From an uncultured Lachnospiraceae bacterium (GTDB taxonomy: Bacteria > Bacillota > Clostridia > Lachnospirales > Lachnospiraceae), in contig CAMNSZ010000004.1 of assembly GCA_946557105.1 (NCBI GenBank), positions 1-64,000 of the forward strand: 64,000 bases of DNA, read 5' to 3'. Made by a program: the position numbers and the translations under genes. Below are positions 45,208 to 53,652 of the stretch, one piece after another. The number at the start of each line of letters is the position of its first letter. Within the stretch, counting starts at the first letter, position 1. The notes under the pieces were generated by a model. That model did not search any database. It saw nothing but the letters and a program-made list of their open reading frames with translations, and was not told the DNA's origin.

Positions 45208-46413
45208 GTGTGTATAAATGAAATAAAAGAAATTGTTAATTTAGATATTTGTAATAGAAATATAATACAAATGATTTATGAATATTCTTTTAGTCGGCAA
45301 GTGGTCCATGACCTTTTCTCGTATTTCGATTCCGATGAAACAAAATATCATAATCTGTATGGAATTTGTTCAGACAGATTATATGGTGTTCATGCGGTGT
45401 TTGATGCAGAAATTAATATTCGAGAAACATTATTTACAGCATATTATCTGGCCTTTGCCGCCGTATTGCCACAATACCGTTCTAAAGGTAATGGAAGAGC
45501 ATTGCTATATGATGTTTTTAATAGAGCTTTGGATAATAATGTACCTGTTGTTATCATGGACCCTTTCAAGCATAGTTTTTACCGCAAAATAGGATTTGCA
45601 TCTGCAATCGAGAGTTATTATCTAGAAATCAGAAGCAGTGCATTAAAAAAAGCACAACCAAATCAAGCCAAGGCTATTTTTGAGGGGAAAATACGGGGGA
45701 ATTCTGCTTTAGTTCAGAAAATAATAGAAGTAAAAAGAAAAATATGTAATTCCAAAGGAATTAACGATTTGTTTGTTGAAGAATACTATCAATATATAAG
45801 TTACACGAATATGGAGGCTATCTGTATTGTAAATGAAAATATAGCGGCATATGTGATATATCGTAGGAATCAACAAAATTTGGTGATAAATATAATAGAA
45901 ATCATATGGAATAATAATACTGCATTTAGGGCAATTGCTAATCAAATTCTACATATTATGAACGAGTATGAAATACTTTCGTTTGAAGCAGTTAGCCAAA
46001 GGTTTCCGTTTTTGTTTTTTTGTGATAATAGAAGTGATTTAAATGAGGATATTATATTTCGCTGTTCTCCTATTAGGATGCTAAGAATTGTAGACTTATA
46101 TCATATACTAATATGTATTGTTGATTTAAAAAAAATAACCCGTAGCTTTGTAATTTGTGTTGAAGACAAATATATTGATAAAAATAATAAAGCATTTCAT
46201 TTTAGTGCAGAGGGATTAAAAACAAGTGCATTTATTGAAAATGCAGATTTCTTTTTGACAATTGAAGACATAACATTTCTTATAACTGGTCGGTATTCTA
46301 TTTATGATTTGGTATTATTGGGAAAATGTAACTGTGTAGATACAATACTTTTACATGAAGTGGACATGTGCTTTGGTAAAAGGAACACTTTTTCTTCAGG
46401 AGTTATTTTTTAG
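45208..46413 (+). CDS. Eis-like GNAT N-acetyltransferase A
   Basis: 401 residues, similar to the Eis family (two fused GNAT-like domains plus an SCP2-like C-terminal domain) that multi-acetylates aminoglycosides. Motif A: AAVLPQYRSKGNGRALLYDVFN; motif B with the aromatic acid FYRKIGFA (Tyr at the position of Eis Tyr126). The chain ends in GVIF, and in Mycobacterium Eis the C-terminal Phe402 carboxylate is the general base. A paralog lies at 48848. Role in cluster: tailoring or self-protection by N-acetylation (inference). GGAGAATTAG gives the RBS region. Confidence 0.8.
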   Translation: MCINEIKEIVNLDICNRNIIQMIYEYSFSRQVVHDLFSYFDSDETKYHNLYGICSDRLYGVHAVFDAEINIRETLFTAYYLAFAAVLPQYRSKGNGRALLYDVFNRALDNNVPVVIMDPFKHSFYRKIGFASAIESYYLEIRSSALKKAQPNQAKAIFEGKIRGNSALVQKIIEVKRKICNSKGINDLFVEEYYQYISYTNMEAICIVNENIAAYVIYRRNQQNLVINIIEIIWNNNTAFRAIANQILHIMNEYEILSFEAVSQRFPFLFFCDNRSDLNEDIIFRCSPIRMLRIVDLYHILICIVDLKKITRSFVICVEDKYIDKNNKAFHFSAEGLKTSAFIENADFFLTIEDITFLITGRYSIYDLVLLGKCNCVDTILLHEVDMCFGKRNTFSSGVIF

Positions 46414-46499
46414 TAGCGAGATAAAATATAAATAATGATTGATATATTAATGCAAGTAATAGGTTGTATATGGGGGCAATCAGGATAAAGAGGATTTTT

Positions 46500-47570
46500 A
46501 TGTGTTTGAGAATACATACATACAAAAAAATAGAAAGTTTAGAGGCAAATTGGAGAGCCTTGGAGGGAGGAAAAGAAATGACTGTATTTCAATCATATGA
46601 ATGGAATAGACAAATATGCAACAGTATAAAGAATAAAGTTTTGTTTGTGGTAGTCATTTCTGATGATTCTGATAAAGCAGTATTGATAGCGCCTTTAATG
46701 TTTCAAAAACATAAGTTTAAAATTTCAAAGAATGTGGAGAAGTATGGAATATATTTTCTGATGAGTAAATATTCGGATTATTTGAATTTTATCTATGATG
46801 AGCCAAATGATAATGCCATCAATTTGATATTTGATTATATAAAGAGTAACTATTCTGGTTTTCCACTGTTTTTTTATTGCTTGAGACAAGATACTGCACT
46901 ATACAAGAACCTTAAGAACAGAAGAAATTTTCAAGAAACAGAAGAATGCTGTGTGAGTATAGATATACATTGCGATTTGGAGGAATATAAAAAACGGTTA
47001 TCTAAAAACACGAGGCAGACTTTGCGTACGGCTAAAAATAGAATTGATAAAAGTGGTATAAATTATAAAATATGTATCTGTTCAAGAGTTAGAAATGAAA
47101 AATTGATTAAGGAGTTACTTAAGGTTCATTTCAAGAGATTGAGAGATATCAAACTGGCAGATAAAAAAGGATTTTTTTATATTTATACATTAATAAGATT
47201 TTATATTGATGAGTATTCGGAAATCTATCATGGAATTATAAAAGATTCAATGATGAAAATGAAAAATACCTGGCTGTTAATCATTTATATTGATCAACAA
47301 GTAGCAGGTTATTTGTTTGGTTTTAAAGAAAGAAATAGAGTGGTTAGAATCTTGCAAAATTGTTATGAAAAAAAATATGCATATTATTCTCCGGTTTTCT
47401 ATGGATTTTATAAATGTATATGTAATTCAATTCAAAGCAAGTCGGTTGATGTTTTTGATATGACCAGAGGGGAAGAAAATTATAAATATAAATTAGGGGG
47501 TAAAGAAATGTACAACAGTAATTTTGAGTTGATATCGTGGAACAATGCTAATGTAGAAAGTAATAAGTAA
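46500..47570 (+). CDS. FemAB/CelD-like acyltransferase
   Basis: 356 residues from ATG 46500 (AAAGAGG 6 bases upstream; TTG 46464 would add 12 residues). Two GNAT-fold halves of the Acetyltransf_6 (CelD/BcsL) type: N-terminal FQSYEWNRQICN, and C-terminal KRLSKNTRQTLRTAKNRIDKSG with WLLIIYIDQQVAGYLFGF and VFDMTRGEENYKYKLGG, the latter typical of the family. It may transfer an acyl or aminoacyl group in the cluster pathway; the donor is not predicted. Confidence 0.75.
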   Translation: MCLRIHTYKKIESLEANWRALEGGKEMTVFQSYEWNRQICNSIKNKVLFVVVISDDSDKAVLIAPLMFQKHKFKISKNVEKYGIYFLMSKYSDYLNFIYDEPNDNAINLIFDYIKSNYSGFPLFFYCLRQDTALYKNLKNRRNFQETEECCVSIDIHCDLEEYKKRLSKNTRQTLRTAKNRIDKSGINYKICICSRVRNEKLIKELLKVHFKRLRDIKLADKKGFFYIYTLIRFYIDEYSEIYHGIIKDSMMKMKNTWLLIIYIDQQVAGYLFGFKERNRVVRILQNCYEKKYAYYSPVFYGFYKCICNSIQSKSVDVFDMTRGEENYKYKLGGKEMYNSNFELISWNNANVESNK

Positions 47571-47584
47571 AAGAGGTATTAATA

Positions 47585-48832
47585 ATGAATAGGATAGGGG
47601 TATTGTTTTTAACATCGCATTTACCATATCCGCCGATAAGTGGAGGACGTTTGCGAGAATATCAAATTATTAAGAATTTGTCTAAGAAATGTGATGTATA
47701 TATATGTGCTATTACTAAAACTATGAGTGCGGATTTGCAGGAGGAGAAAGAGCTTAGAAGGTATAGTAAAGAAATCAAATTATTTAGAGCATATCAAGAT
47801 GCAGATAATTTGGATTCAAATTTATTACCTGATCAGATGATTAGAAATCATTCAGAAGAAGCAAAGAAGTATCTTGAGTATTTGTTAACGAAGAAGCTAA
47901 TTCAAGTGATTCATTGTGAAGGATATTATATGTTACAAAATATTCCAAAATCGAGTGATGCTGCAATTGTACTGGCAGAACAAAATATTGAATATTCCAT
48001 TTTGAGACAAAAAATAGAAATTGACTCTGATAAAAAGAATATAGAAATAAATAGAAGTGAGTATGAAAAAATATATCATTATGAATGTAAGTGTTGGGAA
48101 AATGTGGACTTAATTATTGCATTAACAAGTGATGACTATTGTGAAATTGTTGCACAGCGTGGAAAAGAAGAGGGAATAATGATTATTCCTAATGGTGTTG
48201 ATCATGTGCAAAAGTGTACTTCTCAAGAAATATTATCGGAGAATATAGACGATTTAAGTAAACGTAAATATGTTTTGTATGTTGGTAATTTTGAATATCA
48301 ACCTAATGTGGATGCGGCGACTGTTTTAATCAATATAATATACCCACGAATAAGAGAAAAATATTCAGACGTTGAATTGTTTGTGGTTGGAAATAACGGT
48401 GATAACAGATTGAAGGAATATACGAATATTTCGGGGGTGGTTATAACTGGGCGAGTAACTGATTTAATGCAATATTATCAACATGCTTTAATGTGTATTT
48501 TCCCGTTAAGAATGGGGGGAGGCATTAAAGTTAAAATATTAGAGGCTTTAAGAAATAATAAAATTGTAGTTACCACAAGTATAGGAGCACAGGGAATTCC
48601 ATGTGTAGAAGCTTCCGGATTAGATGTTTGCAATGATGTGGAAGAAATAATTTCAGCATCATACAAGTGGTTAGAACAAATAGAAAGAGAACCAAATAGA
48701 AAGTTTGTGGATAATACAAATATAATGAGTAGATTATTGAATTGGAAAGAATCTTGTGACTTATTATATCAGGCATATATAACTACATTGAAAAGTAAGC
48801 AGAATGAATATCCCGGCAGCGCAGGAGTGTGA
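47585..48832 (+). CDS. GT4 family glycosyltransferase B
   Basis: 415 residues, second GT4 in the cluster, resembling the exopolysaccharide sugar transferases that start LTSHLPYPPISGGRLREYQI. C-terminal donor motifs: RKYVLYVGNFEYQPNVDAA, VVGNNGDNRLKEY and the CIFPLRMGGGIKVKILEAL block. Distinct from gene A at 43284, so at least two different sugar-linking steps are encoded. Starts 14 bp after the acyltransferase. Confidence 0.88.
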   Translation: MNRIGVLFLTSHLPYPPISGGRLREYQIIKNLSKKCDVYICAITKTMSADLQEEKELRRYSKEIKLFRAYQDADNLDSNLLPDQMIRNHSEEAKKYLEYLLTKKLIQVIHCEGYYMLQNIPKSSDAAIVLAEQNIEYSILRQKIEIDSDKKNIEINRSEYEKIYHYECKCWENVDLIIALTSDDYCEIVAQRGKEEGIMIIPNGVDHVQKCTSQEILSENIDDLSKRKYVLYVGNFEYQPNVDAATVLINIIYPRIREKYSDVELFVVGNNGDNRLKEYTNISGVVITGRVTDLMQYYQHALMCIFPLRMGGGIKVKILEALRNNKIVVTTSIGAQGIPCVEASGLDVCNDVEEIISASYKWLEQIEREPNRKFVDNTNIMSRLLNWKESCDLLYQAYITTLKSKQNEYPGSAGV

Positions 48833-48847
48833 AAGGATAACGTATTT

Positions 48848-49993
48848 TTGCAGTATGGTAAAAATAATATGATAACGAGTGATAAGTTTAGAAATAACAA
48901 GACGAATGATTTAAAACAAGGACATTTCTTCAAAATAAGAATTAATGATCTTGATGTTGGCGGGTTTTGGATGTTTGAAGCAAGTATGATTATTCGTGAA
49001 ATTATGGTGGATGCTTGTTATTTGACATCAATTTGCCTTTTGCCTCAATTCCTAAAAAATGAATGTATAGAGGAAGTAAAACAGGATATATTGATAAAAA
49101 TGATTGAATCAAATCATTCAATTGCTTTGATAGATTCATGTGATGGGCAATATTTCCCTCAAAATGGATTTGCCTACGATATGGAGAATTATCAGTTTGA
49201 AATAAATACAGAACTGGTGAGATTAATGGCTTTGAGCGATAATATGCAATGCAAATGTGGGTCATTTAAAAGAAATCCGGAGATTTTTGAAACATTTCAT
49301 AAGATTAAAGCAAAGTGCAGTAAATCACGGTCTGCAAAACAATTAATTATCAAGGATTTCATGGCAGTTTATAAAGAATTAGGCGTTCAATTAGCTTATT
49401 TAGACAATGATGAAGTATTTGGATATTTTTTGTTTAATGTAGATTTTGAAAAAAAAATAATGAAAATCTATGAATTTGAATGGAATAATGGTAGTGCCTT
49501 TCAAATTCTTGCCAGATTTATTATGAACTATAAACAATATGTTAGGACTATCATGTTTGAAGCTGTGAATCGAGAATTTCCAATTGATTATTTTGTTGAA
49601 GATTTTTGGAATTATAATACGGATGTAATTTTTAAATTTTCACCATTGCATAAATTTCGTATCCTTGATTTTCAACAAATAATTAATAAAGTAGTCAACT
49701 GGGCGGAACTGGAAGAAAAAATTATTCTTCGCATAGAAGACGAGAATATAAAACAAAATGATTTATGCTTTGAATTATATATGACAGGATGCATAGCGAA
49801 AGGAAAAACAGAAAATTATGATATTTGTATTGCTATAGAAGATATGGCAGAACTGCTGCGAGGAAGTATTACCATTATGGAACTGGAGCTGCTGGACAAG
49901 CTTAAAATAAAGAATCGTGATAAGTTACATATTTTAGACCGATTGTTTAGCAAAATTATTTTAAAGCCATTAGGATATACAAAATATATTTAA
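48848..49993 (+). CDS. Diverged Eis-like protein B
   Basis: 381 residues from TTG 48848 (AAAGGATAACG 7 bases ahead). It is a paralog of 45208: both have E/I-WNN-x-[ST]-AF followed by a helix, FEAV-x(2)-[EQ]-FP, a [IK]-F-[KR]-x-SP patch, and the end motif IEDMAELLRGSITIMELELL matching IEDITFLITGRYSIYDLVLL. The N-terminal GNAT is degenerate: the acetyl-CoA Q/R-x-x-G-x-G/A loop is absent (CLLPQFLKNECIEEVKQD), and the C-terminus is not Phe. It may be an inactive partner of A or have a new acyl donor. Confidence 0.68.
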   Translation: MQYGKNNMITSDKFRNNKTNDLKQGHFFKIRINDLDVGGFWMFEASMIIREIMVDACYLTSICLLPQFLKNECIEEVKQDILIKMIESNHSIALIDSCDGQYFPQNGFAYDMENYQFEINTELVRLMALSDNMQCKCGSFKRNPEIFETFHKIKAKCSKSRSAKQLIIKDFMAVYKELGVQLAYLDNDEVFGYFLFNVDFEKKIMKIYEFEWNNGSAFQILARFIMNYKQYVRTIMFEAVNREFPIDYFVEDFWNYNTDVIFKFSPLHKFRILDFQQIINKVVNWAELEEKIILRIEDENIKQNDLCFELYMTGCIAKGKTENYDICIAIEDMAELLRGSITIMELELLDKLKIKNRDKLHILDRLFSKIILKPLGYTKYI

Positions 49994-50060
49994 GGTATAT
50001 ATAGAGTTTTTAACTCAATCATATATAAAATAATACACTATAGTAGGAGGAGAGAAAAAA

Positions 50061-51233
50061 ATGCAAGAGAAGATGGGTATTATGATTATCGGAATCAATG
50101 GGGCAATAGGAACTACGGTTTCTGCAGGCATTGAAGCAATTAAAAAATTTGATCAAGAGCCAATTGGATTAGTGACTGAATTGGAGGAGTTTAAGGAGCT
50201 GAATTTATGTGATTTGAACACATTGGCAGTTGGTGGTTGGGACATTATCGATAGACCTCACATGGAATGCCTGCGGCATCATGGGGTGGTGGGTGAAAAA
50301 TTATTGGATAAGTTAGATACACAAAAATTCAACGTTGATATTTATAAAGCTCCAAAGGTTGGCATTACGCATCATATTTTAGAGACAGATGGTGTTAATG
50401 AAACAGATAATAATGTAACAATAAAGCAGGCAATACGGCAAATAACAAATGATATAGAGGATTTTAAAAAGAAAAATTTATTGGATGATATTGTTGTTGT
50501 CAATTTATCATCGACGGAACCGATAATTAAGGATACCAGCATTATTGAGTCTTTGGATGCATTTGAAAAGGCTATTGAAGAGAACAATCCCAATATACAG
50601 GCAGGTTTAGTGTATGCATATGCAGCCATCAAAGCAAAAGTGCCGTTTGTAAATTTTACTCCCAGTGCAACGGTTGGAACTCCTGCATTAAAAGATTTAG
50701 CTATAAAAGAAAAAGTGGCAGTTTGCGGTAATGACGGAAAAACTGGACAAACGCTTTATAAGACTGTTATTGCGCCTATGTTAAAATGGCGTCATCTTAA
50801 ATTGATAGGGTGGTATAGTACTAATATACTTGGGAACAATGACGGACGTGTACTGGAAGATCCATTGCACAAAGAAACGAAAATTCGGTCTAAATCCAAA
50901 GTGTTAAGTGATATTCTTGGTTATGATGATTTCTATCACAGGGTTGAGATTAATTACTATCCTCCCAGAGGCGATGCAAAAGAAGCTTGGGATAATATTG
51001 ATTTTGAAGGTTGGTTAGGTGCGAGAATGCAAATGAAAATTGACTGGGTAGGAGAGGATTCTATTTTAGCTGCGCCCCTTGTAGTAGATTTGGCAAGACT
51101 AATTAATTATTCACAAAAGAAAGGAGACTATGGAATTGCAAAATATTTATCCTCTTTCTTTAAAGATCCAATTGATAATAATGACCATAATTTCTTTAAT
51201 CAAATTCAACTTTTGATAAATTATATCAAATAG
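50061..51233 (+). CDS. myo-Inositol-1-phosphate synthase
   Basis: 390 residues, NAD-dependent cyclisation of D-glucose-6-phosphate to inositol-1-phosphate. Motifs: N-terminal Rossmann GINGAIGTTV (about residues 11-20), VVNLSSTEP, GNDGKTGQTLYKTV, STNILGNNDGRVL and NYYPPRGDAKEAWDNIDFEGW, matching the archaeal/actinobacterial MIPS type. Strong AGGAGG RBS. MIPS is rare in Lachnospiraceae primary metabolism, and here it sits between glycosyltransferases and a PIG-L deacetylase, so it should supply the cyclitol of the product. Confidence 0.93.
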   Translation: MQEKMGIMIIGINGAIGTTVSAGIEAIKKFDQEPIGLVTELEEFKELNLCDLNTLAVGGWDIIDRPHMECLRHHGVVGEKLLDKLDTQKFNVDIYKAPKVGITHHILETDGVNETDNNVTIKQAIRQITNDIEDFKKKNLLDDIVVVNLSSTEPIIKDTSIIESLDAFEKAIEENNPNIQAGLVYAYAAIKAKVPFVNFTPSATVGTPALKDLAIKEKVAVCGNDGKTGQTLYKTVIAPMLKWRHLKLIGWYSTNILGNNDGRVLEDPLHKETKIRSKSKVLSDILGYDDFYHRVEINYYPPRGDAKEAWDNIDFEGWLGARMQMKIDWVGEDSILAAPLVVDLARLINYSQKKGDYGIAKYLSSFFKDPIDNNDHNFFNQIQLLINYIK

Positions 51234-51339
51234 TATACATATACGAAATTGTTCAAGGCAGTAATCAATAATCTAAATTTTTAATAAAATCAAAATGAGA
51301 ATTTTAGATAGAAGAGTATTGCTTAGATAAAAATGGTTG

Positions 51340-51381
51340 CATTCCTTCATGATAAAGTAGAGATAAATTCATGAAGGAATG
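51340..51381 (+). other. 12-bp inverted repeat between MIPS and PIG-L genes
   Basis: CATTCCTTCATG (51340-51351) and CATGAAGGAATG (51370-51381), perfect, 18-base loop, in the 192-bp gap. Could be an mRNA stability or attenuation hairpin; no T-run follows. Confidence 0.55.
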
Positions 51382-51425
51382 TAAATTAAGCAAATTTATA
51401 TGTTATGTGGAGTGGAGGGAGATAA

Positions 51426-52184
51426 TTGCATACACATCTTTTTTTATCGCCACACTTGGATGATGCAGTGCTGTCGTGCGGCGATTATATTGTAAAATTG
51501 CTACAAGATGGTGAAAAGGTGAAGGTAGTTACTATTTTTACCGGATATCCGGTAGAGGGTGAATTATCTGATGCAGCGAAAAAATTTCACGAGGAATGTG
51601 GATGTGGTAATGAGCCAATTAAGTATCGTTGTGCAGAAGATGCTGCTGCAATGAATTATATAGGATGTGAGTATAGTCATTTGGGATTGTACGAATGTTT
51701 ATATCGGAAAGACGATTCTGGAAAAAATATATATTCTGATTTAGAAGATATTTATCATCTGGATTTTGATGCAGAAAGAGCCTATATTCAGCAAACTAGA
51801 AATTTACTTTTACAAGAACTGGAGAATTATGATTATATATATGCTCCTTTAGGAATAGGAAATCATGCAGATCATCTACTGGTTCATAGTATCATTGAGG
51901 ATATAAAAAAAATAAAAGAAATGAAAGTATTTTATTATCAAGATTTTCCATATGTTATTAATTCGTGTATTAATAACATTACTATAGATTCTGCACACCC
52001 ATATTGTAAGAGAATATTTGAGCTTTCAGAAAAAGATATATTAACTAAGCTTGCAGCTATAAGATTATATAATTCACAGATAAAAATATTATTTGATAGT
52101 GATGAACATATGCAAAGCTGTGTATATGAGTATTCTAAAGCATGTAGTAACAAATATAATTATTCTATTTGTTTTTATGAATAG
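51426..52184 (+). CDS. PIG-L/LmbE-family deacetylase
   Basis: 252 residues from TTG 51426 (GGAGGG upstream). Zinc-dependent N-deacetylase of the family that includes MshB (GlcNAc-Ins), BtrD/NeoL (aminoglycoside 2'-N-acetyl removal) and PIG-L. Motif I: SPHLDDAVLSCG, residues P9-H10-x-D12-D13; motif IV: IGNHADHLLVHSII (the second zinc His). Likely removes acetyl from an N-acetylglucosaminyl unit joined to inositol, mirroring mycothiol and aminoglycoside logic. Confidence 0.9.
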   Translation: MHTHLFLSPHLDDAVLSCGDYIVKLLQDGEKVKVVTIFTGYPVEGELSDAAKKFHEECGCGNEPIKYRCAEDAAAMNYIGCEYSHLGLYECLYRKDDSGKNIYSDLEDIYHLDFDAERAYIQQTRNLLLQELENYDYIYAPLGIGNHADHLLVHSIIEDIKKIKEMKVFYYQDFPYVINSCINNITIDSAHPYCKRIFELSEKDILTKLAAIRLYNSQIKILFDSDEHMQSCVYEYSKACSNKYNYSICFYE

Positions 52185-52281
52185 AATAATTTAGCTTTAA
52201 AATAGGTGGTTATATAATCACTTTAAATTAAACAAAGCTGATGTAACTATTGAATTATATATTATATGTAGGAAAAATAAA

Positions 52282-53619
52282 ATGGATGTAAGCATTGTAG
52301 TAATAAACAAAAATAAAGAGAGTGTAATAGATGAATGCTTAAAAGCGATTGTTAAGCAAAAAGGAAAGTCGGATGAATTGATAGTGATTGATGATTTATC
52401 TACAGATCAATCACTGGAACGTATTCAAGCATGGGAACAAGATATAGATAGTATTTTGTCGATAGAGTCTTACGAAAATAGATCCAGAGTAAGGAACTAT
52501 GCGGCTGAATTTTGTACAAAAGATATCATTATATTTGTGGATTCTGATGTAATTATAGGTCCTAAAAATATAGATATTATAAGAAAAATTCATCAGGAAG
52601 AAGATATCGTTGGCACAAATGGAAATGTATTTGGTAATAATCATGATATACAGCAATTTGAATTTTTATCGGGATTTAAACTTGAACATTTTATAGATGC
52701 AGTAAGTAAAAATTTTTATATTTTATATGAACATTCTATCTTTTTTGATCATAGATTTCAAAATCCAAAATTAACAAAGGATGAAATGAATAATTGGGAA
52801 AATTATTATACTACTTGTGCCAGTGTCCGAAAGGATACGTTTATTGCAGTTGGCGGGTTCGATGAAAATATAATTGGCTGGGGAGGCGAAGATTCAGAGT
52901 TTGGTTATAGGATTAATAAATTGGGACGAATTAAGTTTGAAGACAGCATTGTCTCTTTTCATGTTCCTCACAATAAAAATCTTTATAGTAATTATGGTAG
53001 CTTTTTACGTAATATGTACTATTTTCTGGGAAAACATCAGAAAATTGACTATGAAATATATTCTTCGTTTTTAACTCATGATAAAAAAACAGTAAAGAGC
53101 GAGTTATGTAAAATGAATAAATTTATTATAGAGCAATCTGAGAATAATGAGGAGACATATCAGTTAAAAGAACAGGAGATTTGTATTAATTTGTGTGATG
53201 CTAAACATTCAACTGGAGGAATTAATTATTTCATAAATGGAAAAACAAAAACTGTTGAGTTAATGGGATTTGCTATTCCGTTTGACGATAACTATTTTAA
53301 AAATGCTTTTTTATCCAGTAAATGTCATATTTTACCGATTCCCTTAATGTGCAAGCTATTGCAGGAAGTCTTACGAGTATCAGAAAATGTCTTTTTAAAA
53401 AAGAACATTTTTAAGTATAAGCGCTATGATGGAAAAGATATTTTTGATAATGATTATAGAATGATGTTGGGTGTTTACTATATATCTGAATCAATTACTG
53501 ATTTTGAAATAGTAGATGTTAATGATAAATATTATAAAATAGCTTGGAAAAATGGCGCAAATATGTATTTATCTAAAAAAATAACGGGATTATGCAAATT
53601 GAATAGAACAAATGTCTAG
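52282..53619 (+). CDS. GT2 family glycosyltransferase
   Basis: 445 residues. N-terminal GT-A domain: VSIVVINKNKESVIDECL, DELIVIDDLSTDQS, D-x-D-like IIFVDSDVII, and the conserved GGFDENIIGWGGEDSEFGYRI (Glyco_transf_7C-like C-terminal half). From about residue 280 the product carries an extra domain of about 160 residues without a recognisable family, which includes LKEQEICINLCD and PFDDNYFKNAF. Forms a further sugar linkage. Preceded by AGGAAAAATAAA. Confidence 0.85.
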   Translation: MDVSIVVINKNKESVIDECLKAIVKQKGKSDELIVIDDLSTDQSLERIQAWEQDIDSILSIESYENRSRVRNYAAEFCTKDIIIFVDSDVIIGPKNIDIIRKIHQEEDIVGTNGNVFGNNHDIQQFEFLSGFKLEHFIDAVSKNFYILYEHSIFFDHRFQNPKLTKDEMNNWENYYTTCASVRKDTFIAVGGFDENIIGWGGEDSEFGYRINKLGRIKFEDSIVSFHVPHNKNLYSNYGSFLRNMYYFLGKHQKIDYEIYSSFLTHDKKTVKSELCKMNKFIIEQSENNEETYQLKEQEICINLCDAKHSTGGINYFINGKTKTVELMGFAIPFDDNYFKNAFLSSKCHILPIPLMCKLLQEVLRVSENVFLKKNIFKYKRYDGKDIFDNDYRMMLGVYYISESITDFEIVDVNDKYYKIAWKNGANMYLSKKITGLCKLNRTNV

Positions 53620-53652
53620 TGTAGTTTAATTGTATTATAAGGAGTAATGTTG

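Noticed and set aside
50061..51233. MIPS as a plain lipid-metabolism gene
   Set aside because: It stands in a run of glycosyltransferase, deacetylase and acyl-transfer genes with no CDP-inositol lipid synthase in the window, though this cannot be excluded without the whole genome.
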